From: Bacteroidota bacterium
GTDB lineage: Bacteria > Bacteroidota > Bacteroidia > Bacteroidales > F082
Assembly (NCBI GenBank): GCA_023396415.1
Contig: JAEWWJ010000101.1
Span: 29,421 to 93,420 of the forward strand
Reading direction: 5' to 3'
Length of the DNA: 64,000 nucleotides
Shown here: one piece after another, positions 17,791 to 24,952 of the stretch
Numbering within the stretch: the first letter of the stretch is position 1
Layout: each line of letters begins with the position of its first letter
Translations under genes and position numbers: made by a program
Notes under the pieces: generated by a model
Told to the model about the DNA's origin: nothing
The model's input: only the letters and a program-made list of their open reading frames with translations
The model's database searches: none

Positions 17791-18091
17791 ACCGAGGCTT
17801 ATACAAACCCTTTACCGGTAGATAATCTTTTTGATATGCGTTTTGATCAAAGTCTGGGTTTGTTGTAGAAATACATGGCATTAAAGCGCAATCATAGCTC
17901 AAAATTTCCATTCAAAAAAGCATCCGTTTTACGATTTTGTGATAAATTTCTCTTACCCTAATAGCACTCGGTTTAGTCAGCTATTCTATCGTCATTGCCC
18001 CACTTGGCATTAGATTGATGAATATTGTATCAAACTGTTAATGACCTAGTCGGAAACCCAGCACGGGGTATTCTGACTGGGATTATTTATT

Positions 18092-18099
18092 TACTTTTG
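18092..18099 (+). promoter_or_regulatory. -7 promoter element upstream of the VOC gene
   Basis: TACTTTTG matches TAnnTTTG. The transcript would begin about 130 bases before the VOC start and include the 18-codon frame at 18148. Confidence 0.42.
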
Positions 18100-18147
18100 G
18101 AAAGTTGAAACATCAATGAAGGTACAAATTACCTCAAATTATTCCGG

Positions 18148-18204
18148 ATGATAAAAACTTTTACCCTTTTATGGATGGTTGCAATGCTTGCAGATTGTAA
18201 TTAA
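18148..18204 (+). pseudogene. Mini-ORF resembling a lone lipoprotein signal peptide
   Basis: An ATG frame of 18 codons, MIKTFTLLWMVAMLADCN, then TAA. It has the shape of a complete lipoprotein signal: lysine, hydrophobic core, lipobox LADC with cysteine at residue 17, ending right after the lipidation site. It is either the remnant of a truncated lipoprotein gene whose body was lost or a leader peptide for the VOC gene, which starts 26 bases later. Both readings are inference. Confidence 0.35.
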
Positions 18205-18230
18205 AATTAGACGACATTAAAAATAGAAAC

Positions 18231-18695
18231 ATGAACGAAAAAGACAAAAATCCTGACCAGCCCCACCTTTCCAACAATACCACACCCAAAGTAACTGGTA
18301 TTGGCGGTATTTTCTTTTTCACTGACGATCCCGAAAAGACAAAAGAATGGTATGCTGAAAATCTGGGTTTAGAAACCAACGAATGGGGTTCAAGTTTTGA
18401 ATTCAGGAATGCCCATCACCCCGACGAAATCAACTACCTTCAATGGAGCCCTTTTGTCAATGGAAGTGAGTATTTTGCGCCATCGAAAAAAGAATTTATG
18501 ATCAATTATCGGGTGCAAAACATTGAAGGGCTGATAGAAAAATTAAAAACCAATGGCGTAACAATACTTGATGAAATTGAAGCATTTGAGTATGGTAAAT
18601 TCGTTCATATCATGGATGCCGATGGAAACAAGATTGAGCTGTGGGAGCCGGTTGACAGTGTTTTCACGGCAATGGGCGGAAAGACAACGAAGTAG
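18231..18695 (+). CDS. VOC superfamily (glyoxalase/bleomycin-resistance-like) protein
   Basis: 154 residues. After a polar 20-residue lead, a single VOC domain with two beta-alpha-beta-beta-beta modules is visible: VTGIGGIFFFTDDPEKTKEWYAENLGL (module 1) and FMINYRVQNIEGLIEKLKTNG followed by GKFVHIMDADGNKIELWEP (module 2). The final IELWEP supplies the usual metal-ligand glutamate. Proteins of this type are metal-dependent lyases, isomerases or binding proteins; the substrate is unknown. The neighbourhood on both sides looks decayed, but this gene appears intact. Confidence 0.85.
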   Translation: MNEKDKNPDQPHLSNNTTPKVTGIGGIFFFTDDPEKTKEWYAENLGLETNEWGSSFEFRNAHHPDEINYLQWSPFVNGSEYFAPSKKEFMINYRVQNIEGLIEKLKTNGVTILDEIEAFEYGKFVHIMDADGNKIELWEPVDSVFTAMGGKTTK

Positions 18696-18717
18696 CGTAC
18701 CTCCTAAAAACTCCAAT

Positions 18718-18887
18718 ATGATAAAAAAATAGCATTTATTTCCGGAGCTTTGTTTGGCTCATTGACCGTATTGTCGGTATTGTTTAAACTGATGGATTAT
18801 CAAGGCGCTTCGGTTCTGTTGATTGCCGGACTCGCGGGAATTTCACTTGTTTTTATTCCGTTTTATGCGAAATACAGGTACGACTAA
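18718..18887 (+). pseudogene. Small two-helix membrane protein gene broken in a 7-A run
   Basis: The ATG at 18718 starts M-I-K-K and then hits TAG after a run of seven A (18723-18729). Read one frame over, the sequence continues without a stop to TAA at 18885-18887 as KIAFISGALFGSLTVLSV, FKLMDYQGASVLLIAGLA and GISLVFIPFYAKYRYD. With eight A the gene would be a clean 56-residue protein with two hydrophobic helices. The pattern (helix, FKxMxxxGAxxLL, helix ending FIPFY) recalls the membrane part of GldL-type gliding/T9SS motor proteins, at low certainty. The break may be a real single-base loss, a sequencing error in the homopolymer, or slippage. It follows the VOC gene by 22 bases. Confidence 0.6.
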
Positions 18888-19120
18888 AAAGAATAGGGGC
18901 GCGGTATATCGCTCGAGATGAATCGTTTATGGACCAATTGAGCTCAGACAGTTTGCGTAGTATTTGATGAAATTTTTTTGTTAGGTGTTTTTTATTCACC
19001 TGATTATTAAAGACTTTCATGCAGCTTTTAAAGCATTTTCCACAGCCAAAAATTTGATTATTTTTACCAAAAAAACGTTTAAGCACAGTCGTTTCTTTTC
19101 GTGAATAAAACTGTCTGTCT

Positions 19121-21985
19121 ATGAAAACAATCACAGTGAAGCCCTTTATTCGGTTACAAATCCTATTGTTTGGTTTCTTTTTTTTGGCAATATTGGTAGC
19201 ATCAGGTCAAAATCAGTTTACTGTTTTTCATCACCAAAGCACTCAATATAAAGGTGGTAGCCAAAACTGGGATGTTGGAAAAGACGATAAAGGCCGCATT
19301 TTTGTGGGCACAACCAATGGGGTTTTAATGCTGGACGGCTCAGAGCCTCGATTGCTCGAAATGAAAGACAAAACCATTGTTCGGTCGGTATTGTGTGTTG
19401 GTGATCGCGTGTATGCCGGCTCCTTGCTTGAATTTGGTTTTTGGCACGAAGATGAAGAGAGTGTTTGGAGTTACCATTCTTTGGTTCCTTTGATGGATGA
19501 AAACGTATTTCAAAATGATGAAATCTGGAAGATTGTTACCCTGAATGAAAAGGTGTATTTTCAAAGTTTTGGAAATATTTTTGTTTACGATCAGCAAAAA
19601 GTTCGCGTTTTGAAAAGGCCGGGGCCAATACTTTTTATCCTCAAAAGTGGCGAAAGGATTTTTTCTCAGGCCATCAACGGTGCTTTATATGAGATTGTGG
19701 ACGAGAGTCTTCAACTTTTCGTGGGGAGTGAATTTTTTGCTGCATCCGAATTTATAGCTATTCTTCAGCTTCCTGATGGCCGGTTTGTTATTGGCACCTC
19801 GGTGGATGGTTTATTTCTGTACGATGGGAAATCGTTTGCTCCTTTTGAAACTCAGATGAGTGATGATTTGCGCAAAAATAAAATCAATGTGGGGCTGCTA
19901 TTGAACGACCAAATGGTGTTCGGGACCATCCTCAAAGGCATTTTTTTTCTCGACTTGAATGGTCATCTTATAGAGCATATCCACAGCAAGAATGGACTTC
20001 AAAACAATAGCGTCATGTCGCTTTTGGCCGATGAAGAATCGAATTTATGGGCCTGTCTCGACCAGGGTTTTGACTTCATTTGGTTCCATTCGCCTATCAA
20101 CACTTTTGCCAACAAAGAAATCGGAAGTGTTTATTCGGCAGCCACTTACGACAATAAACTTTATGTTGGAACCAATCAAGGGGTTTTTTACTTCGAGCCC
20201 GATGCTAACGGATTGTTAACCAATCAAGGAGTTATTGCAGGTTCTCAAGGACAGGTTTGGTTTTTGAAAGTCATTAATGATGAGCTTTATTGTGGCCTCA
20301 ATAATGGAACTTATGTCATTAAAAATAAGTCGCTTATCAATGTGAGTGGAACGACCGGCGCCTACAATTTAAAACCCTACCGATTGGGTGATGAAGAAAT
20401 CATGGTGCAAAGCAGCTACAATCAGATCAATACTTTCAAACGCGCACAAGGCATTTGGATACAGAGGCGCAGCTTGCCGGGTTTTAATGTGCCGAGTCGG
20501 TTTTTGGAGCTGGATCATTTAGGCAATATGATTGTGGGTCATAGCATTACCGGCCTTTATTTGCTGAAAGCTGATCCGTTATTCGATTCGATTATTTTTT
20601 CAAAACCCATTGGAAAAGATGATGGCATCTCGTTTCAAACCAACCGCGTATTTAAGGTGGACAACCGCATTGTTGTTCCTTCAGGTCAACTGCTTTACCA
20701 GTGGGATGCCCTCACCGAGCGATTTTCGCCTTGGGGCACCATCAACCGGCAGCTCAATGGTTTTGCCGCCGCCGAAACCATCATCCCCTATGGCGTAAGT
20801 GCCTATTGGTTCATCAAAAAAGATGAGATTGGCTTGTTTGAAATTCGCCACAACCAAGCCAAACTCATGCTTAGGCTGATACCCGAGATGTATGGCCTCA
20901 ACATGGTGAACTTTTGGGAAAACATCATTGCGTTGGGTCAAAATCGGCTGTTGTTTTGTCTCCAAGACGGCTTTTCTATCCTCGATCTCAATCGGCTCAA
21001 CCGGCTGAAAGAACTCGATCATCCACCCCGGATTAAAGCGCTTACTTTTCTTCAATCATCAGGTGATAAAAAGGAGAGTTTTTTTAACGATATGGCTACA
21101 AAGGTTTCAATCACTGATCGTTACAACAATGTTGCTTTGCGTTTTGCCTTACCCAACCATGCCGGACGGCCAGCCTATTATCAATTTTACCTCGAAGGAT
21201 TGGAGCAAAACTGGTCGAATTGGAACACCTCCACAAGCGTAAAATACACCCGTTTGCCGCCGGGGCAATATGCTTTTCGCGTTCGTGGTCTTACTGCGCA
21301 TGGCATGCCTACCCACGAAAGTGTTTCGGAGTTCACCATTTTGCCGCCTTGGTATCTTTCGTGGATGGCATATAGCGCCTATATTGTTTTATGTATCGTG
21401 TTCATTATATTGCTGATCCATAATTATCGTCGCCGTCAATGGGTAAAAAATGAAAGAGCTTTGAAAAAAGAAAATGAACTGATGAAGGCTAAAAGCAGAC
21501 AGGCTGAAGCCGAATTAATTAAAATCACCAACGAGAAACTCCATTCCGAAATTACGATGAAAAACATGGAACTGGCAAAAAATACCATGTCTATGATCAA
21601 AAAAAATGAAATTTTAATCGAGATCAGAAACGAAATCAACCAGCAAAAGGAAGAATTGGGAAGCCGTTTGCCTGCTAAATATTTTAACCGCCTCAACAAA
21701 CTGATAGATAACAGCATCAACAGTGAGCACGATTGGGAGATGTTTGAATACCTCTTTGATCGAGCACACGAAAACTTTTTTAAAAGACTGAAGCAAGAAT
21801 TTGAGGAGTTGACTCCAAGCGATTTTAGGTTGTGTGCCTATTTGCGTATGAACCTCACATCAAAGGAGATAGCTCCCTTGCTTAATATTTCTATTCGTGG
21901 AATTGAAGAAAAACGCTATCGTTTGCGAAAGAAACTCAACCTAAAATCGGATCAAAACCTTACAGAGTTCATCATTAATTTTTAG
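19121..21985 (+). CDS. Transmembrane one-component regulator: propeller, triple-Tyr domain, coiled coil and LuxR-like HTH
   Basis: 954 residues. A signal-anchor/signal peptide (residues 1-29) precedes a periplasmic beta-propeller of two-component-regulator-propeller repeats (for example WDVGKDDKGRIFVGTTNGVL, IGTSVDGLFLYDG, LYVGTNQGVFYFE). A Y_Y_Y (triple tyrosine) domain follows at about 675-740 (YQFYLEGLEQNWSNW, LPPGQYAFRVRG), then one transmembrane helix at about 747-768, a coiled coil at about 775-840, and a C-terminal HTH at about 890-954 (LTPSDFRLCAYLRMNLTSKEIAPLLNISIR). It lacks the histidine kinase domain of hybrid sensors, so signal sensing and DNA binding sit in one polypeptide. Ligand and targets are unknown. 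Its last 45 bases overlap the tail of the convergent NRAMP-like gene. Confidence 0.88.
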   Translation: MKTITVKPFIRLQILLFGFFFLAILVASGQNQFTVFHHQSTQYKGGSQNWDVGKDDKGRIFVGTTNGVLMLDGSEPRLLEMKDKTIVRSVLCVGDRVYAGSLLEFGFWHEDEESVWSYHSLVPLMDENVFQNDEIWKIVTLNEKVYFQSFGNIFVYDQQKVRVLKRPGPILFILKSGERIFSQAINGALYEIVDESLQLFVGSEFFAASEFIAILQLPDGRFVIGTSVDGLFLYDGKSFAPFETQMSDDLRKNKINVGLLLNDQMVFGTILKGIFFLDLNGHLIEHIHSKNGLQNNSVMSLLADEESNLWACLDQGFDFIWFHSPINTFANKEIGSVYSAATYDNKLYVGTNQGVFYFEPDANGLLTNQGVIAGSQGQVWFLKVINDELYCGLNNGTYVIKNKSLINVSGTTGAYNLKPYRLGDEEIMVQSSYNQINTFKRAQGIWIQRRSLPGFNVPSRFLELDHLGNMIVGHSITGLYLLKADPLFDSIIFSKPIGKDDGISFQTNRVFKVDNRIVVPSGQLLYQWDALTERFSPWGTINRQLNGFAAAETIIPYGVSAYWFIKKDEIGLFEIRHNQAKLMLRLIPEMYGLNMVNFWENIIALGQNRLLFCLQDGFSILDLNRLNRLKELDHPPRIKALTFLQSSGDKKESFFNDMATKVSITDRYNNVALRFALPNHAGRPAYYQFYLEGLEQNWSNWNTSTSVKYTRLPPGQYAFRVRGLTAHGMPTHESVSEFTILPPWYLSWMAYSAYIVLCIVFIILLIHNYRRRQWVKNERALKKENELMKAKSRQAEAELIKITNEKLHSEITMKNMELAKNTMSMIKKNEILIEIRNEINQQKEELGSRLPAKYFNRLNKLIDNSINSEHDWEMFEYLFDRAHENFFKRLKQEFEELTPSDFRLCAYLRMNLTSKEIAPLLNISIRGIEEKRYRLRKKLNLKSDQNLTEFIINF

Positions 21986-23281
21986 CGCATACCCTGCTGT
22001 CAAAGCCGATTGTTGGATAAAAATCAAACTGTAGATATAAATAACGGTGAAGACTGTTAAAAATGTAATGCCGATCCAGCTCCAAATACGCAAATATAAA
22101 GGAGGTTGAAATGCTTTGTCAATGGCTGGCGCCATAATCACCTTATAGTTGAGGAAGGCCAAAATGGGTGCCGTAACAAATGAAACACTGGTGGCAAAAT
22201 CAACCATAAAACGCATGCTGCTACCTGAAAACCAAATCAGTAAAACAACACCAACAGATAAAACCACCAACCAAAAGAGATATTTCGATACTATGAAGGG
22301 TTGTCTTTTTCCGGGAAAAAGTAGGCTCATGCTAAGGGCTAGGGTGCGCGGATAAACATCAGTAACAGTAATGGTGGTGCTAAGCATGGTGCTGAGGGCC
22401 GCCACCGCAATCACTATGTATGCCCACGATCCTATAGTAGAGGTGTACATATTGATCAGCTGGCCGGCAAAAACCGCTCCACTTGGCGAAACAGAAACTC
22501 CAGTGCCATACATCACCAATGCGCCCAAAGCTAAAAAAGCGGCTGCAATAAGCATGGTGCCAAAATACCCAATTCTAAACTCAATTAAAACCGCTTTCAA
22601 ATCCGGCTTTTCCGTCATGTTCTTGTATTTGCTTTGGCTCCACAATGAGGTCCAAACAACAATGTCAATGGGAGCCGGCATCCAGCCAATAAAAGCAATT
22701 AAAAACAGTAGATGTGTTTTGTTGAGAAAGTCAAAAGGTTGTGTTGCAATCAGTTCGCGTTGTGGTAAGTTGAGCGCGCCAACAACGGCAATCAGTGTTG
22801 AAATGGTCAGCAGTAAAATTACAATTTTGATCATCCTGTCAAGAATTTTCGCTTTGCCCGACATGAGAAAAAGCAGGGTCGCCAACACCAAAATGCTACT
22901 CAAAAGTTGCGCACTCATTTCGGTTCCTAACACATTGGCCAGTAGTCCTGCCGTAACCAGCGTTAAGGCGGCCTGAATAGGAAATACACTGATCAATGTG
23001 ATGATGAAAAAGAGTAGCAAAATCCATTTTCCAGCCTCGTAGTAGGCATCCAAGAGGTTTTTTCCTGTGGCCAAAGTATAACGACTGCCGATTTCGAAAA
23101 AAGGAAATTTGAGTAAGTTGGCCGCAAAAACAATCCACATCAACTCGAAACCAAAATCGGCTCCCGCCCGCGTAGATTGTACCAAATGTGAAACGCCAAT
23201 GGCCGCACCGGCATATAAAAGACCCGGACCCAGTAACTTATAATACTTTTTTAAAAGCTGTGTTTTTGCCATACTTCCCAT
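21941..23281 (-). CDS. Atypical NRAMP-family membrane transporter
   Basis: 446 residues, about 11-12 helices, with an overall NRAMP pattern: LLGPGLLYAGAAIG in TM1, TRAGADFGF, NLLKFPFFEIGSRYTLATGK in TM3 and GWMPAPIDIVVWTSLW in TM6. The canonical metal-binding motif DPGN of TM1 is replaced here by GVSH, and the TM6 MPH motif reads MPAP, so the residues that coordinate Mn2+/Fe2+ in classical NRAMP proteins are missing. It may carry another ion (magnesium-transporting and other divergent NRAMP clades exist) or something else; the substrate is open. It is the last gene of an operon and its start overlaps the end of aroE. The ATG at 23281 and a second in-frame ATG at 23272 are both possible. Confidence 0.82.
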   Translation of the reverse strand: MGSMAKTQLLKKYYKLLGPGLLYAGAAIGVSHLVQSTRAGADFGFELMWIVFAANLLKFPFFEIGSRYTLATGKNLLDAYYEAGKWILLLFFIITLISVFPIQAALTLVTAGLLANVLGTEMSAQLLSSILVLATLLFLMSGKAKILDRMIKIVILLLTISTLIAVVGALNLPQRELIATQPFDFLNKTHLLFLIAFIGWMPAPIDIVVWTSLWSQSKYKNMTEKPDLKAVLIEFRIGYFGTMLIAAAFLALGALVMYGTGVSVSPSGAVFAGQLINMYTSTIGSWAYIVIAVAALSTMLSTTITVTDVYPRTLALSMSLLFPGKRQPFIVSKYLFWLVVLSVGVVLLIWFSGSSMRFMVDFATSVSFVTAPILAFLNYKVIMAPAIDKAFQPPLYLRIWSWIGITFLTVFTVIYIYSLIFIQQSALTAGYALKINDELCKVLIRF

Positions 23282-24009
23282 GATTTGGAGGCTTGTTGAA
23301 CAAACATTTCTTGTCCGTTGATGGTGACTGCACCCCTTTGCTTTCCTTCTTTGAGAAAAATCGTTTCAGCGGGATTGTAAATCAAATCCATTAATATATG
23401 GTCTTTTCCAATGGATTGATAGGGAATTTTGGGAGCATCGTCAAGATGTGGAAACATACCTAAAGGGGTGGTGTTGATAATGATTTCAAACTCTTCGATG
23501 AGTTGCGGTGTGATCTCATTGTAGGTGAGTTCATCACTTTTAAGTCCAGTTCTACCTACCGATTTGAAAATAATACCGTTTTTTCGCAGCAAATAGCGCA
23601 CCGCCCGAGCGGCACCTCCCGTACCCAAAATCAAAGCCTTTTTTTTGTTTGGAACTTGAATCACCTTTTGAAGGCTTTTTTCAAAACCAAAAGCATCGGT
23701 GTTAAAGCCTCTTAAAATGGTTTTTTCTTTCTTTTGAACCACGGCAATGGCGTTCACCGCACCAATCATTTTGGCATCAAAATCAATCTCATCAAGAAAA
23801 GGCAACACCTCTTGCTTATAAGGAATAGTAACATTCAGACCTTTCAAGTCGGGATTGTTTTGCAGCAAAACCGGCAGTTCATGGATCGTTTTTAGCTCAA
23901 ACAATTTGTAACTTGCGTTGATTTTGTTCACGTCAAAAAAGGTTGTAAAAAACTGTTTTGACTGGCTATGCGCAAGCTTTTTGCCAATCAACCCGTATAA
24001 ATCGGCCAT
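23251..24009 (-). CDS. aroE: Shikimate dehydrogenase
   Basis: 252 residues from ATG 24009 (MADLYGLIGKKLAHSQSKQF). The shikimate pocket is seen in AHSQS (residues 13-17), the catalytic lysine K65 in NVTIPYKQ and the catalytic aspartate D105 in GFNTDAFGF. The NADP Rossmann loop is LILGTGGAARAVRYLL, followed by NTTPLGMFP and the C-terminal TINGQEMFVQQA. It reduces 3-dehydroshikimate to shikimate in aromatic amino acid synthesis. The frame extends upstream to 24057, but that extension would overlap the DUF368 gene by 46 bases and is not family-like. The spacing to DUF368 is two bases, indicating one operon. Confidence 0.94.
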   Translation of the reverse strand: MADLYGLIGKKLAHSQSKQFFTTFFDVNKINASYKLFELKTIHELPVLLQNNPDLKGLNVTIPYKQEVLPFLDEIDFDAKMIGAVNAIAVVQKKEKTILRGFNTDAFGFEKSLQKVIQVPNKKKALILGTGGAARAVRYLLRKNGIIFKSVGRTGLKSDELTYNEITPQLIEEFEIIINTTPLGMFPHLDDAPKIPYQSIGKDHILMDLIYNPAETIFLKEGKQRGAVTINGQEMFVQQASKSWEVWQKHSF

Positions 24010-24011
24010 GT

Positions 24012-24944
24012 TTATTGTGATTCTGTTTTTATTACAGCGCTTTTTTCGACCAACCAAATGGTTAAAATACCGGCAATTACCAAAGCAATGGCCACCATTT
24101 CGTTGGTGCCAAATTGTTCAGGTAAAACGCTTATATATCTTTCAACCAATGGTTTACCTTTTTTTATTATTTGTCCTCCAGCCGAATCAAGAACGTAAAC
24201 AGTTTCTTTCCATGGCCAAATTACGCCGAGAGAGCCAAAAATGAAACCGGTAAGTGAAGCAATGGTTTGATTTTTAAATGTTTTGAACAACCACGAAAGG
24301 ATGTGGGAAAATAAAATTAAACCCACTACCATTCCGACCAGCACAGGCGTTAATATTTTCATATCCAAGTTGTTGACGGCTTCAATGGCCACCAATTGGT
24401 AGTTTCCCATCAAGAGGAGTACAAACGAGCCCGAGATACCCGGTAAGATCATACTGCAAACAGCCACCGTACCGCAGAGAATAAGGTAGAAAAAATCTCT
24501 GTTTTCGGCGGCAGGCGACAAAAAAGTGATGGCAATGGCAACTCCGGCACCAATAGAGAAACTTAGAACTGCCGAAAAGGTCCATTTTTCAACTGTTATT
24601 CCTACATAATAAACACTGGCTAAAATCAGTCCAAAAAAGTAAGCCCAAATGAAAACAGGATAATGCGTGAAGAGAAAATCAAAAATCCTGGCCAAACTAA
24701 AGATGGCAATTCCCACTCCGGCAAAGACCCTGACCAAAAACCAAAAGTCAATTTTTTTGGAAAACGCATTCCAATTGCCTGCAAACAGCCACTTGAGTGC
24801 CACTAAGTCAATGGATTTTATAGCGTTGATGAGCCGTTCAAAGATTCCGGTAATGAGCGCAATGGTCCCACCCGAAACTCCTGGAATGATATTGGCAGCA
24901 CCCATGGCCACGCCTTTTACTATTTGTTGTAGATTTTCTTTCAT
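24012..24944 (-). CDS. DUF368 family undecaprenyl-phosphate translocase (PopT-like)
   Basis: 310 residues with about eight to ten hydrophobic helices. The family signatures are the N-terminal GAANIIPGVSGGTIALITGI and, in the second half, CSMILPGISGSFVLLLMGNY; these duplicated P-G-[VI]-S-G re-entrant motifs define DUF368. Genetic work on DUF368 and DedA proteins assigns them to recycling undecaprenyl phosphate from the outer to the inner leaflet of the cytoplasmic membrane for peptidoglycan and other envelope polymers. The order DUF368-aroE is recurrent in Bacteroidota. It ends two bases before aroE starts and begins eight bases after the aldehyde dehydrogenase stop. Confidence 0.9.
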   Translation of the reverse strand: MKENLQQIVKGVAMGAANIIPGVSGGTIALITGIFERLINAIKSIDLVALKWLFAGNWNAFSKKIDFWFLVRVFAGVGIAIFSLARIFDFLFTHYPVFIWAYFFGLILASVYYVGITVEKWTFSAVLSFSIGAGVAIAITFLSPAAENRDFFYLILCGTVAVCSMILPGISGSFVLLLMGNYQLVAIEAVNNLDMKILTPVLVGMVVGLILFSHILSWLFKTFKNQTIASLTGFIFGSLGVIWPWKETVYVLDSAGGQIIKKGKPLVERYISVLPEQFGTNEMVAIALVIAGILTIWLVEKSAVIKTESQ

Positions 24945-24952
24945 ATTGGTGT

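Larger units (their letters stand above)
17561..18147. other. Gene-poor interval with a repeat-like hairpin element
   Basis: Nearly 590 bases without a convincing gene. Apart from the GC-rich hairpin at 17765-17790 and the promoter element at 18092, I see only AT-rich sequence. A 61-codon minus-strand frame at 17726-17911 spans the hairpin and looks like a by-product of it rather than a gene. Confidence 0.55.

Noticed and set aside
18983..19001. AGGTG/CACCT hairpin with A/T-rich loop as terminator
   Set aside because: Only five base pairs and no U run in either direction; probably chance.
22371..22976. 201-codon plus-strand reading frame
   Set aside because: Antisense to the NRAMP-like gene; its translation shows no family features and mirrors the hydrophobic codons of the real gene.
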